In this document: piece by piece, positions 9,905-19,188 of the stretch
Layout of the letters: every line of letters begins with the position of its first letter
Position numbering within the stretch: the stretch's first letter is position 1
NCBI RefSeq assembly: GCF_000012365.1
Contig: NC_007650.1
Location: forward strand, 930,001 to 994,000
Origin: Burkholderia thailandensis E264
Lineage (GTDB): Bacteria > Pseudomonadota > Gammaproteobacteria > Burkholderiales > Burkholderiaceae
Direction of reading: 5' to 3'
Length of the DNA stretch: 64,000 nucleotides
The notes under the pieces: model-generated
The model's database searches: none
Seen by the model: only the letters and a program-made list of their open reading frames with translations
What the model was told of the DNA's origin: nothing
Made by a program: the position numbers and the translations under genes

Positions 9905-10756
9905 TTGGCCGCGCCCGAACCGAATTTCAATCCCGCCCTGCCGCTGTCGGCCACGCACGCGAGTGCGGCGCCGCGCGAGCGCCGCAGGCCGCGCGTGCAT
10001 GCGGGCCACGCGGCCGCGCTCGCGACGTGGAGCGCGCTCGTCGCCGGCTGGTGGCTCGCCGCGCGCTTCGAATGGGTGTCGGCCGCGCTGCTGCCGGGCC
10101 CCGAGGCCGTGCTGCGCAAGCTCGTCGTGCTGAGCACCGAAGGCTTCGACGACGCGACGCTCGGCCAGCATCTGCTCGCGAGCCTCGCGCGAATCACCAC
10201 GGCGTTCGCGCTCGCGCTCGTCACCGCGATTCCGGCCGGCGTGCTGATCGCGACGAACCGGATCGTGCGCGGCGCCGTCGATCCGATCGTCGAGTTCTAC
10301 CGGCCGATTCCGCCGCTCGCGTATTTGCCGCTGATGGTCGTCTGGTTCGGCATCGGCGATGCGTCGAAAGTCCTGCTGATCTATCTGACGATGTTCGCGC
10401 CGCTCGCGATCGCGACCGCCGCGGGCGCGAGCGGCGTATCGGAAAGCCGCCTGCGCGCGGCCGCGTCGCTCGGCGCGACGCGCTTGAAGCTGCTGTGCCA
10501 CGTGGTGCTGCCGAGCGCGCTGCCCGACATCCTGACCGGCGTGCGCATCGCGCTCGGCGCGGGGTGGTCGACGCTCGTCGCGGCGGAGCTGATCGCGGCC
10601 ACGCGCGGGCTCGGCTTCATGGTGTATTCGGCGTCGCGGTTCCTCGTGACGGATGTCGTGATCGCGGGGATTCTCGTGATCGGCGCGATCGCGATCGCGC
10701 TGGAAATCGGCTTGCGCGCGCTGCAGCGGCGGCTGACGCCGTGGCGGGCGGATTAG
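9905..10756 (+). CDS. tauC: TauC, taurine ABC transporter permease
   Basis: This 283-residue inner-membrane permease has about six helices and the EAA loop (AAASLGATRLKLLCHVVLPSALPD) that docks on TauB. It starts with TTG at 9905, supported by an AGGAGG site seven to eight bases upstream that lies within the end of tauB. The first 45 residues are polar and longer than in E. coli TauC. It completes the tauABC importer; tauD on the other strand supplies the degrading enzyme. Confidence 0.88.
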   Translation: MAAPEPNFNPALPLSATHASAAPRERRRPRVHAGHAAALATWSALVAGWWLAARFEWVSAALLPGPEAVLRKLVVLSTEGFDDATLGQHLLASLARITTAFALALVTAIPAGVLIATNRIVRGAVDPIVEFYRPIPPLAYLPLMVVWFGIGDASKVLLIYLTMFAPLAIATAAGASGVSESRLRAAASLGATRLKLLCHVVLPSALPDILTGVRIALGAGWSTLVAAELIAATRGLGFMVYSASRFLVTDVVIAGILVIGAIAIALEIGLRALQRRLTPWRAD

Positions 10757-10831
10757 CGCGTCGCATTCGCCGCGCGGCGCATCGCCTTCATCCGGCCAGG
10801 CGGCGGCGATGCGCGGCGTCGGCCGTCCCGA

Positions 10832-12157
10832 TCAATGCGCGTCGTGCCGCTGCCCGCCGGCGATCGAACGCGCCGAGCCATGTGCGGCCGACGCTTCGGA
10901 TGACGAAGCACGCAGGCGCCGCGCCTTGAAGATCGCGCAGCCCTTGGACGACAAATCGAGCAGGAACGACTTCAGCGCGTTCTCGTTGGGGACCGGATTG
11001 CGGCCCTTGCCGATTCGATGGAGCTGGCGCGTATACCACGTGACCTCGAGCGAACCGAGACTGTCGAGGTATTTGACGCCCGTGCTGAGCGGCTTCACGC
11101 GATGCCGCGTTTCCTCGCCGCGCAGCAGGCGGGCGGGCGCGTCGGGCTCGATCGCGAGAATGCGCCCGAGGCCGATCAGGTCGAGCGCGCCGTCGCGCAG
11201 CGGCGCTTGCATGCCGGCGAGGCTGCGAAAGCCGCCCGTGACCATCAGCGGCACCTTCACTTCGGCGCGCACCTTCTCGGCGAATGCGAGGAAGTACGCC
11301 TCGCGCGCGACAGTCGACGCCTTGCGGTCGCCGAGCTGCATCACGGGCGTTTCGTAGGTGCCGCCGGAAATCTCGATCAGATCGATGCCCGCTTCGGCGA
11401 GCGCGCGGATCACGTCGAGCGATTCTTCCTCGGTGAAGCCGCCGCGCTGGAAGTCGGCCGAATTGAGCTTGATGCCGATCGGAAAATCAGGGCCCACCCG
11501 GCGCCGCACTTGCGCGTACACCTCGAGCACGAAGCGCCGGCGGTTCTCCGCGCTGCCGCCCCATTCGTCGGTGCGCTGATTGTGCTGCGGCGACAGGAAC
11601 TGGTTGATCAGATAGCCGTGCGCGCCGTGCAGTTGCACGCCGGTGAAGCCCGCCTGCTGCGCGACGGCGGCCGTCGTTCCGTAGCGCCGGATCAGCTCGC
11701 CGATCTCGTCGCCCGTCAGCGCGCGCGGCACCGCGAAATACGGCGACAGCTTCGGCCCGAAGCCGATCGCCGACGGCGCGACGGTCTCCGCGTTCAGGCC
11801 GCGCATCGCCTGCTTGCCCGGGTGATTGATCTGCATCCAGATCTCGCTGCCGTGCGATTTCGCGGCCTCGGCCCATTCGCGCAGACGCGGCAGGTCACGC
11901 TCGTCCTCGATCACGACGTTGCCGGGCTCGCCGAGCGCCTTGCCGTCGATCATCACGTTGCCGGTGACGAGCAGCCCCGCGCCGGAATTCGACCAGCGCC
12001 GGTACAGCGCGATCAGCTGCGGCGTCACGCGGCCGTCGTGACCGCACAGCGCTTCGCTCAGCGCCGATTTCGCGATGCGGTTCTTCAGCACGGTGCCGTT
12101 CGGCAGCGTGAGCGGCTGCGCGAGCAACGCGGCCGCGGCGGGATTCGAATCGGACAT
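10832..12157 (-). CDS. NADH:flavin oxidoreductase, old yellow enzyme family
   Basis: This 441-residue protein has the TIM-barrel old yellow enzyme fold. Visible motifs are the N-terminal PLTLPNGTVLKNRIAKSALSE, MQINHPGKQ, the active-site HGAHGYLINQFLSP, and IGLGRILAIEPD for FMN phosphate. Such enzymes reduce activated C=C bonds with FMN and NAD(P)H; the physiological substrate is unknown. The start at MSDSNP matches the family. The last 30 residues are a Ser/Ala/Arg-rich tail of no clear role. It sits next to the quorum-sensing genes on the same strand but is 354 bp from them. Confidence 0.88.
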   Translation of the reverse strand: MSDSNPAAAALLAQPLTLPNGTVLKNRIAKSALSEALCGHDGRVTPQLIALYRRWSNSGAGLLVTGNVMIDGKALGEPGNVVIEDERDLPRLREWAEAAKSHGSEIWMQINHPGKQAMRGLNAETVAPSAIGFGPKLSPYFAVPRALTGDEIGELIRRYGTTAAVAQQAGFTGVQLHGAHGYLINQFLSPQHNQRTDEWGGSAENRRRFVLEVYAQVRRRVGPDFPIGIKLNSADFQRGGFTEEESLDVIRALAEAGIDLIEISGGTYETPVMQLGDRKASTVAREAYFLAFAEKVRAEVKVPLMVTGGFRSLAGMQAPLRDGALDLIGLGRILAIEPDAPARLLRGEETRHRVKPLSTGVKYLDSLGSLEVTWYTRQLHRIGKGRNPVPNENALKSFLLDLSSKGCAIFKARRLRASSSEASAAHGSARSIAGGQRHDAH

Positions 12158-12511
12158 GGCGTGACGCTCCGGTTGGGTCGACGGTCGGGTATCCATCGAG
12201 GAATGTTACATCGACGAATGTATTGGTTGGGATGGTAGGTTCAAAATCGGAACCGAGTCAAGACGGAGCGACTCGAATGCCGATTGGCTTTCCGGACGGG
12301 CAGGACGGGGCGGGCCGCGCCCGTGGCGGCGCGCCATCCGGCATGGCCGGCGCGGCGCGCCGAACACGCGGTTAGAGGGCATCGCCCAATTCGGCGACGC
12401 GTGGCGTCGCGACGCGCCGGGCGACGTCGATCGGCGAACGCGGCGGTATCGGCAAACGCCATCGGCAAAAATGACAAGACGCGCGTCTCGCCGACGCGCA
12501 TGCGCTGGCGC
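12158..12511. other. intergenic gap between AHL synthase and old yellow enzyme genes
   Basis: This 354-bp stretch lies downstream of the synthase stop and upstream of the oxidoreductase start. The part nearest the oxidoreductase (12195-12260) is lower in GC and probably carries its promoter. I see no gene, RNA or convincing terminator. Confidence 0.4.
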
Positions 12512-13120
12512 TCAATGCATCGACAGACACGATGCGCACTGCTTGCGGCCCAACGGCGCGAACGCGAGGCACGGCAGCTCGACCGAGCACGCGGACAGGC
12601 TGCCGCCCGCGGACGGCATCGCGCTGCCGAGGCGATGCAGCGCGATGCCCGAGCGGCGGTACAGGCGCTCGATCGACAGCGTCATCACGCCGACCACGCG
12701 CGTCGCGCCGAGCGACGCGGCCACCGTGAGCACCGACGGAAAGAAATCCATCCCGAGCGGCTCGCGCTCGGTCGCGCGGCGGCGCCGGCGCGACGCGGCG
12801 AAGCGCGACATTTCCCAGACGGCCGGCGACTGCGGCGCGGGCGACGAGCCGAGCAGATGCGGAAACACGTCGCGCAGCAGATACGGGCCCGTCGTCGGCA
12901 GCAATCGCGCGTAGCCGCAGACCTCGCGCGCGTCGTCGAGCGCGACGACGTGAATCGTCGATGGCCCGTCGAACTCGTCCCATTCCGCATGACCGTCGTG
13001 CGCGCGGCCCGCGATCGTCCAGCCGAGCCGGCGGACGAACACGTCGTAGCGATACGCGCCGAGATCGGTCTGGACATGCGGCGGCAGTTCGTTCAATCGG
13101 CCTGCGATGATGTATGACAT
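12512..13120 (-). CDS. btaI3: acyl-homoserine lactone synthase (LuxI family, BtaI3/BpsI3 type)
   Basis: This 202-residue LuxI-family enzyme makes an acyl-homoserine lactone from SAM and acyl-ACP. The family's invariant residues are all in place: Arg24, Phe28, Trp34, Asp48, Asp51, Arg72, Phe86, Glu103 and Arg106. In this species group the chromosome-2 synthase near the Bsa locus is I3, reported to make 3-hydroxy-octanoyl-HSL. The I3 label is by genomic context, not by a search. The cognate receptor gene lies 311 bp upstream on the same strand. The start at MSYII fits the family length of about 200. Confidence 0.9.
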   Translation of the reverse strand: MSYIIAGRLNELPPHVQTDLGAYRYDVFVRRLGWTIAGRAHDGHAEWDEFDGPSTIHVVALDDAREVCGYARLLPTTGPYLLRDVFPHLLGSSPAPQSPAVWEMSRFAASRRRRRATEREPLGMDFFPSVLTVAASLGATRVVGVMTLSIERLYRRSGIALHRLGSAMPSAGGSLSACSVELPCLAFAPLGRKQCASCLSMH

Positions 13121-13431
13121 GGCGCTTGGTTCTCCGATGGATCGATCGTTGGCGTGCGCGGCTGCGCGCGTCCGATCGCGTAGGGGCGGCGAGCGTTGGC
13201 AGCTCGCGTGTGCGGTTTCGAAGGCTGTGCGGCAGCACGAGAATGCGGCGGTACCGCACCGCACTGCGCGCGCACCCGGCGCGGCGCAGCCAGGCGACGA
13301 CGGCGGCGGCGTTCGCAACGGCGGCTCACGCCGCATCGATCGGCAATCCGATGCAAGCCGCCGATCGCAAGCGGCGGCGCGCGGCGGCAAATGAGACGGA
13401 AGGCGTTAAAGGACCTGGGCGCGCCGCACGC
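13121..13431. promoter_or_regulatory. gap between luxR- and luxI-type genes
   Basis: These 311 bp separate the receptor gene from the downstream synthase gene, and should hold the synthase promoter. I looked for a 20-bp lux-box dyad of the CTG-N10-CAG type and saw none that was convincing. No open frame here looks like a gene. Confidence 0.35.
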
Positions 13432-14208
13432 TCATGGAAAGATGAGCCCCTGTCGCGTCGCCTTCACGGCGGCGAACGTGCGGCTGCGCGTGTTGAGCTT
13501 CTCCATCGCGTTCTCGATGTGGAAGTCGACCGTGTATTTGGAGATGTCGAGCATGTTCGCGATGACCCACGACGACTTGCCGCGCGCGACCCACGTGAGG
13601 CACATCTGCTCGCGGTCCGTCAGATGGACGGACGGCGGAATCGGGCGGCACGTGCGCATGCTCTGAAGCTGCAGATTGAACTGCATGCCGAGCAGGTATG
13701 CGTTGCGCCATTTCGCGTCGGCGTCGTGCGTCGGCGCGGTGCCCGACAGGCTGACCAGCAGCACGCGCCCGAGCGGCTGATGCAGCGGGATGCTGATGCC
13801 GTTGTCGAGGCCCGCGTCCTCGGCTTCCATCAGCAAATGCCGTTCGCGCAGATTCGACGTCGCGATGTCGTTCCACGGGAACGGCGTGCTGTACCGGAAT
13901 GCCGCTCGGTGGACGGGATCGATGGTGAAGTAGTCGTTGCGGGTGTAATGCTCGACCCACTCCGACGGATAGTGCAGCGAGACGACGTCGATCGATGCCG
14001 GATGCGACGTACCCGACAGTTCGACGATCGCATGGTGCTGATAGCCGATCTGCAGCGCCGCCTGCCTGAAAGTCTCGATCAGCGTGCGGACGTCGCGCGA
14101 TTCCGGCAAGGTGGCGCAGAGCATCGGTGTCGAAGCGCTTTCGCCGGACGACGAGCCCGCCCCGTCGTCTCCACCCGTTCGATATTCGCGTTGAAGCAGC
14201 CTGCTCAA
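13432..14208 (-). CDS. btaR3: LuxR-family quorum-sensing regulator (BtaR3/BpsR3 type)
   Basis: This 258-residue protein has an N-terminal autoinducer-binding domain with the hallmark Trp84, Tyr88, Asp97-Pro98, Trp112 and Gly137. A C-terminal LuxR helix-turn-helix (about residues 193-250) starts at LTDREQMCLTWVARGKSS. It should bind the signal made by the neighbouring synthase and act on DNA in the cytosol. An N-terminal Gly/Ser-rich stretch of about 25 residues precedes the domain. The upstream region is unusually AT-rich, which is typical for a regulator gene in this genome. Confidence 0.9.
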   Translation of the reverse strand: MSRLLQREYRTGGDDGAGSSSGESASTPMLCATLPESRDVRTLIETFRQAALQIGYQHHAIVELSGTSHPASIDVVSLHYPSEWVEHYTRNDYFTIDPVHRAAFRYSTPFPWNDIATSNLRERHLLMEAEDAGLDNGISIPLHQPLGRVLLVSLSGTAPTHDADAKWRNAYLLGMQFNLQLQSMRTCRPIPPSVHLTDREQMCLTWVARGKSSWVIANMLDISKYTVDFHIENAMEKLNTRSRTFAAVKATRQGLIFP

Positions 14209-14778
14209 TTTGCATGCCCCCGTTATTGAAAATCAGGACTTTCGAAGTGCCGTGTACCGGTTGGGGACGCGTCGCCAATGAAAATCGGATAACGCAATGA
14301 CGTTGAAATTGTCTGCAAATAATATCAAATGCAATAACGATTGCAAGAGCGGCGTTCGGATAATCGGAGATTCATTTCCGGATGGCGTTCGATATTTTTA
14401 TCCCGATACGCCGGGTATTTTTCGCTGCCTGAAACGATCCGCTCGGCAAGGCGTCAGGGCGAGAGAAGATCGATACGGCAATCGGTATTTTAAGCTGATG
14501 CTGCGATGCAATAGGTAAGTTCATTTCATTTTCGAGTGGGCCTTTATTTTATGCGGGGCGCGAGTAAGTGCCGAATCGTCGCGGGAAATCGATGTCAGCG
14601 GGGAGTGGCGTCGAATCATTATCCGCGCGGATTGGGTCTGATTAGATGTGCGGTAAATTCTTGTTTTCCGCGGAAAATGGCGCGCGAATACACTCGTGGC
14701 GCCGCGCGAGCGGGCGCGGGGAAATGGCGGAATCCGTCGTCGTCGCGGCGCGCGAGCTCGCCGGATCAGACGGCAGTC
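14209..14778. promoter_or_regulatory. AT-rich gap upstream of the luxR-type gene
   Basis: This 570-bp gap is markedly poorer in GC than its surroundings, mainly at 14220-14420 and 14480-14560. It lies upstream of the receptor gene and downstream of the oxygenase gene. A 73-codon open frame at 14297-14518 (+) has AT-rich codons, no clear ribosome site and no recognisable motif, so I do not call it a gene. The region probably holds the receptor promoter and may be silenced by an H-NS-type protein. Confidence 0.4.
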
Positions 14779-15549
14779 TCACGACGCATCGTGAAAGATG
14801 ATCCCGAGCGTGTAGCGCTGACCGGAGCGCAAGCGGCTCACGCCATGCCGAAGATTCACCCGGTATGCGCCGCGCGCGCCTTGCACCGGACGATGATGGA
14901 CCGCGAAGACGACTGCGTCGCCTTGCTCGAGCGGCACGACGTCGACGCGCGATTGCATGCGCGGCCGCTGCTCGGTGATCACGAATTCGCCGCCCGTGAA
15001 ATCGGCGCCCGGCTTCGACAGCAGGATCGCCGCCTGCAGCGGGAATACGTGTTCGCCGTACAGATCCTGGTGCAGGCAGTTGTAGTCGTTTTCGCGATAG
15101 CGCAGCAGCAGCGGTGTCGGACGCAGTTGTCCGGCCGCGTGACAGCGTTCGATGAATCGTTCGTGCTCGGCGGGGAAGCGCGCATCGATGCGCATCCGCT
15201 CATGCCAGCGATTCGCGATCGGCGCGAGGTGCGGATAGAGCGCCGTGCGCAGCGCGTGGACCGCACGCGGCAGCGGGTAGCCGAAATACTGGTATTCGCC
15301 GCGGCCGAACCCGTGGCGCGCCATCGTCACGCGGCTGCGGAACAGCGCGTCGCGCGCGTACAGCGCGGCGAGCGCTTCGCACGTGCGCGGCGCGAGCAGC
15401 CCGCGGACGATCGCATGGCCGTCACGGTCGAGATCCCGTTCGATCGACGCCCACGGCAGCGCGTCGATGCGCTGCGCGAGCGCCGCTTCGCGCGCCGTCT
15501 TGTCGTGCGCAGGGGCCGCCGCCGCAATGGGTCCGCACATCGTGTTCAT
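14779..15549 (-). CDS. 2OG-Fe(II) oxygenase family protein
   Basis: This 256-residue protein resembles the family of prolyl-4-hydroxylase-like 2-oxoglutarate oxygenases annotated as acting on damaged DNA (Oxygenase-NA). The iron ligands appear as HQD in CLHQDLYGEHVFPLQ and as His in VNLRHGVSRL, with the cosubstrate Arg in GQRYTLGIIFH. The ATG at 15549 was chosen because GAGGA lies just upstream; the open frame extends 23 residues further without support. The substrate is unknown and the gene stands alone. Confidence 0.75.
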   Translation of the reverse strand: MNTMCGPIAAAAPAHDKTAREAALAQRIDALPWASIERDLDRDGHAIVRGLLAPRTCEALAALYARDALFRSRVTMARHGFGRGEYQYFGYPLPRAVHALRTALYPHLAPIANRWHERMRIDARFPAEHERFIERCHAAGQLRPTPLLLRYRENDYNCLHQDLYGEHVFPLQAAILLSKPGADFTGGEFVITEQRPRMQSRVDVVPLEQGDAVVFAVHHRPVQGARGAYRVNLRHGVSRLRSGQRYTLGIIFHDAS

Positions 15550-15694
15550 CGGCGCTTCCTCGCTGCATCGTGGGGGGATCGATGCGGCCAGTCTAGCGGC
15601 GCGGGCGATTCCACGCACACCGGATCTTGCGCTGCCATTCGATCGCGCTCACGCATCGCATGCCGCGCGCGGCGCACGCATTGCGCCGCGCATG

Positions 15695-17281
15695 TCAGAG
15701 CAGCGCGTGGAAGGCCCAATAGAGCGCGCCCGCGAGCACGATCGACGCGGGCAGCGTCAGCACCCACGCGAGCGCGAGGCTGCGCACGGTGTTCCATTGC
15801 AGCCCCGAGCCGTTCGCGGCCATCGCGCCCGCGACGCCGGACGACAGCACGTGCGTCGTCGACACCGGCAGCCCGTATGCATCGGCCGCGCCGATCGTCA
15901 GCATCGCGACGACTTCCGCCGACGCACCTTGCCCGTACGTCAGGTGCTGCTTGCCGATCTTCTCGCCGACGGTCACGACGATGCGCCGCCAGCCGACCAT
16001 CGTGCCGAGACCGAGCGCGATCGCGACCGCGACCTTGACCCAGGTCGGGATGAACTTCGTCGCGTGATCGAGCTGCTTGCGATAGTCGTCGAGCGCGAGG
16101 CAGTCCGCCGCCGTGAAGGCCGGCTGGCCGGTTTTCTCCATCAGGCGCAGCGCTTCGGACACCAGGTACATCGTATTGCGCATGTTGTCCGCCTGGCCCT
16201 CGGGCACTTTCGCGATCGAGCCCGTCATGACGACTTCGGCCGCGAGCGCGCTCGACAGCTGACGGACCGCGGGCAGCGTCGCGTCGCTCAGGCGGCGCGA
16301 CTGCACGTACGTCTCGACATCGGCGCGCGGGTTCGGCGACGGCGGCGCGGCGCCCGCGTAGCGCGCGAGCGTCTCGGACGCGCGATGCGCGACGGCGATG
16401 AACGTCTGCGTCTCGCCGGGCGTGACCGCCTTGTTGAGCGCGTACGCGGTCGGCACGGTGCCGATCAGGATCAGCATGATGAGCCCCATGCCTTTCTGCC
16501 CGTCGTTCGAGCCGTGCGCGAACGACACGCCGGTGCAGGTGAGGATCAGCAGGCCGCGGACCCAGAACGGCGGCGGCTCGTTCATCTGCGGCTCGCGATA
16601 CAGCGCGGGCACGCGCACGAGCGCCTTCAACACGGCGAGCAGCAGGCCCGCGCACAGGAAGCCGACGATCGGCGAGAACAGCAGCGATTTGCCGACGCCC
16701 GCCGCCTGCGCCCAGTCGACGCCGCTCGTGCCGGATGGCCCGTGCATCAGCTGATTCGCGAGCCCGACGCCGATGATCGAGCCGATCAGCGTGTGCGAGC
16801 TCGACGAAGGCAGGCCGAAGTACCAGGTCGCGAGATTCCACGCGATCGCGGCGATCAGCAGCGCGAACACCATCGCGAAGCCCGCGCCGTGGCCGACCTG
16901 CAGGATCAGCTCGACGGGCAGCAATTGCAGGATGCCGAACGCGACCGCGCCCGTGGACGCCATCACGCCGAGAAAATTCCAGATGCCCGACCAGATGACG
17001 GCGACGTTCGGCGTGAGCGAATGCGTGTAGATGACGGTCGCGACGGCGTTCGCGGTGTCGTGAAAGCCGTTGACGAACTCGAAGCCGAGCGCGATCGCGA
17101 GCGCGGTGCCGAGCAGCAGATACGGAAACACCGAACGCGCGCCGACGGGCGGGAGATCCGCGAACAGGTGAGCGAACACGTACGCGACGCCGGCCGCGAG
17201 TAGGGCGACGAGAAGCGCGACGCCCAGATGCCGGGTGCGACCGAGCGCTTCGCTCGCCGCGGCGGACAGAGGGTGGTTCAT
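15695..17281 (-). CDS. pitA: PiT-family inorganic phosphate transporter
   Basis: This 528-residue inner-membrane protein has about ten helices. The two duplicated PiT signatures are visible: GFEFVNGFHDTANAVAT in the N-terminal half and FAHGSNDGQKGMGLIML in the C-terminal half. A soluble loop between the halves holds about 140 residues. PiT proteins import metal-phosphate with protons at low affinity. No pho regulatory genes are nearby, which suggests constitutive use. The start at MNHPLS is the first in the frame that fits the family. Confidence 0.92.
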   Translation of the reverse strand: MNHPLSAAASEALGRTRHLGVALLVALLAAGVAYVFAHLFADLPPVGARSVFPYLLLGTALAIALGFEFVNGFHDTANAVATVIYTHSLTPNVAVIWSGIWNFLGVMASTGAVAFGILQLLPVELILQVGHGAGFAMVFALLIAAIAWNLATWYFGLPSSSSHTLIGSIIGVGLANQLMHGPSGTSGVDWAQAAGVGKSLLFSPIVGFLCAGLLLAVLKALVRVPALYREPQMNEPPPFWVRGLLILTCTGVSFAHGSNDGQKGMGLIMLILIGTVPTAYALNKAVTPGETQTFIAVAHRASETLARYAGAAPPSPNPRADVETYVQSRRLSDATLPAVRQLSSALAAEVVMTGSIAKVPEGQADNMRNTMYLVSEALRLMEKTGQPAFTAADCLALDDYRKQLDHATKFIPTWVKVAVAIALGLGTMVGWRRIVVTVGEKIGKQHLTYGQGASAEVVAMLTIGAADAYGLPVSTTHVLSSGVAGAMAANGSGLQWNTVRSLALAWVLTLPASIVLAGALYWAFHALL

Positions 17282-17409
17282 GACGGCCCCTGTTGGGAAC
17301 GGACCAGTCGATCCTAGCCCTCGCGATCAGGCAGTTTGATGACAGCGCGCAAAGGGTGCGCGATTCGTGGGCGACTCGTTGGCGCGGCGCTCGGACGCGG
17401 GCGGCGCGC

Positions 17410-17845
17410 TCAGCCGTCGATCGCCGGCTCGATGCGCGCGAGCACCGACGGCCGGCCGCGCTTCATGCCCTCGTACTCGATGTCGATGCGCGCCCGCGGC
17501 GCATCGGCATCGAAGCCCGCATGCTCGAGGAACACGCGCGTGCCGCCGGCTGCCGGTTCGAGCCGCCACGCGATCGTCGTGTCGAGCGTGCCCTGCGCGA
17601 ACGCGATCGCGAACCGGCGTTCGGGCTCGACCGCGATCACTTCGCGCGGGCGCCGGCCCCACGGCACCATGTCGAGCATGAAACGGTGGCCGGGAACGGG
17701 GCTCGCGTCGCCCGCCGCCCACCGCCCACCAGCGCGCGAGCGCCGCGGGTTCGGTGAGCGCCGCCCAGACCCGCGCGGGCGTGCGGGCGACGAACTGCTC
17801 GAGGCGGATCGGTTCGGCTTCGGTCGTCGCGTCGGGTTCGAACAA
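17410..17845 (-). pseudogene. SRPBCC/AHSA1-domain gene broken by a 7-bp duplication
   Basis: The first part reads MFEPDATTEAEPIRLEQFVARTPARVWAAL and ALARWWA, typical of an activator-of-Hsp90-ATPase-1-like (SRPBCC) protein. It then leaves frame. The expected continuation (AAGDASPVPGHRFMLDMVPWG and then FLEHAGFD) is in a different frame down to the stop at 17410. The switch falls in a heptamer array at 17710-17730. Removing one 7-bp copy leaves 429 bp, exactly 143 codons, the normal length. It is either a real null allele, a phase-variable gene or a sequencing error. Confidence 0.8.
17710..17730. repeat. heptamer array GCCCGCC-GCCCACC-GCCCACC
   Basis: Three adjoining 7-bp units lie inside the SRPBCC gene; the last two are identical. 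The extra copy shifts the reading frame by one, so gain or loss of a unit would turn the gene off or on. Confidence 0.8.
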
Positions 17846-17962
17846 TGCATGCGGGGAATGCCCACGATAGCGGATGCTGCGCCCGGGGGCGGGGCGGCCG
17901 CGCTAGCGACACGCGGCTGCGCCGCATGGCCCGCGCCGCCGGCGGCCGCACGCCGCACGCGG

Positions 17963-18427
17963 TCACGGAATTGGCAGCTCGGCCTCGCGCTTCACCTCGC
18001 GCAGCGACAGCGCCGACTCGATCGACGTGACGCCGGGCAGCACGCGCAGCGTCTCGCGCAGGAACGTGCCGTAGTCGTCGAGATCGTGCGCGACGACTTG
18101 CAGCAGATAGTCGGCAGACCCCGATACGTTATGGCACGACAGGATGCGCGGAATGCCGAGCACCTCGCGCTCGAAGCGGTTCGCGACGCTGCGGTCGTGA
18201 ACCGCGCAGCGCAGCAGCACGAACGCGACGACGCCGAAGCCGAGCGCGTTGCGTGAGATCTGCGCGCGGTAGCGCTCGATGTAGCCGTCGCTTTCGAGAC
18301 GCTTGAGCCGGCGCGCGCACGGCGTTTCGCTCAGGCCCACCGAATCGGCGAGGCGGGCGACCGGAATGCGGCCGTCGAGCTGCACTGCGGCGAGAATGGC
18401 GCGGTCGGTTTTGTCGAGATCGATCAT
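17963..18427 (-). CDS. Lrp/AsnC-family transcriptional regulator
   Basis: This 154-residue protein has an N-terminal winged helix-turn-helix (DKTDRAILAAVQLDGRIPVARLADSVGLSETPCARRLKRLESDGYI) and a C-terminal RAM ligand-binding domain with the GSADYLLQVV segment. Such regulators sense amino acids and often control a divergent exporter. The LysE-type exporter gene lies divergently 134 bp away, the classic arrangement. The start at MIDLDK matches the family; an upstream ATG at 18487 would add 20 residues reading through the promoter. Confidence 0.9.
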   Translation of the reverse strand: MIDLDKTDRAILAAVQLDGRIPVARLADSVGLSETPCARRLKRLESDGYIERYRAQISRNALGFGVVAFVLLRCAVHDRSVANRFEREVLGIPRILSCHNVSGSADYLLQVVAHDLDDYGTFLRETLRVLPGVTSIESALSLREVKREAELPIP

Positions 18428-18561
18428 GATGTGGGAAAGCTCTAAAAAATCGGTTTCTAGTAGTGTATTCCAATAATTTTCGTACATCAGCCGGCCAAAT
18501 TGGCCAAAAAAACCTCGCCGAGCAGGTGCAACATGGAGCCCTTTTTCATCCGGGTTCGATC
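18428..18561. promoter_or_regulatory. divergent Lrp/LysE promoter region
   Basis: The 134-bp gap is AT-rich at 18430-18480 and should contain both promoters and the binding site of the Lrp-type regulator. No single operator could be singled out. Confidence 0.4.
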
Positions 18562-19188
18562 ATGCTTTCCGCTCACCTGCTGCTCGTCTATGTTGCCGCC
18601 GTCATCGCCGTCTACGCCGTGCCCGGCCCCGACATGGCGTTCGTGCTGCAGACGGGCATCGGCCGCGGCGCACGGCACGGCGCGGCCGCCGCCGCCGGGC
18701 TCGGACTCGCGCGCGCCGCGCACGTGACGCTGTCCGCGTGCGGCGTCGCCGCGCTCTTGAAGAGCGCGCCGTGGCTTTACGAGACCGTGCGCTACGGCGG
18801 CGCGTTCTACCTCGCGTACGTCGCGGTGCAGATCTTCCGCTCGCCGGCGTTCGCGCTGTCCGACGACAGCGCGTGCGCGCCCGCCGCCCGGCTGCGCCAT
18901 ACCTTCGCCAAGGGCCTCCTCACCAATCTGCTCAACCCGAAGGCGCTGCTGTTCTGCTCGGTGCTGCTGCCGCAGTTCGTCCAGCAGGGCGGCGCGCCGG
19001 TGATCGCGCAGATGGCGGTGCTCGGCGCGGTGCTCGTGCTCGCGGGTCTGTGCTTCGATCTCGCGTGCGTCGCCGGCGCGACGCGCATCGCCGGATGGTT
19101 GCGCGCGCATCCGTTTGCGCAGATAGCGCAGCGCTGGACGTTTTCCGCCGTGCTGCTCGGCTTCGCGCTGCGGCTGTCGATCGACTGA
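18562..19188 (+). CDS. LysE/RhtB-family amino acid exporter
   Basis: This 208-residue membrane protein has about six helices and the family's N-terminal signature AVPGPDMAFVLQTGIGRGARHGAAAAAGLGL. The middle FAKGLLTNLLNPKALLF motif also fits. LysE/RhtB proteins export amino acids or related metabolites by proton antiport. The partner Lrp-type regulator lies divergently. The start at MLSAHL gives the normal length; an open frame upstream is not protein-like. The exported compound is not predictable. Confidence 0.88.
   Translation: MLSAHLLLVYVAAVIAVYAVPGPDMAFVLQTGIGRGARHGAAAAAGLGLARAAHVTLSACGVAALLKSAPWLYETVRYGGAFYLAYVAVQIFRSPAFALSDDSACAPAARLRHTFAKGLLTNLLNPKALLFCSVLLPQFVQQGGAPVIAQMAVLGAVLVLAGLCFDLACVAGATRIAGWLRAHPFAQIAQRWTFSAVLLGFALRLSID

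Noticed and set aside
13121..13431. possible lux box before the AHL synthase gene
   Set aside because: No 18-20-bp dyad of the lux-box type with adequate symmetry was found.
14297..14518. 73-codon frame in the AT-rich gap
   Set aside because: It has AT-rich codons, no ribosome site and no recognisable motif. It could be real, but I cannot support it.
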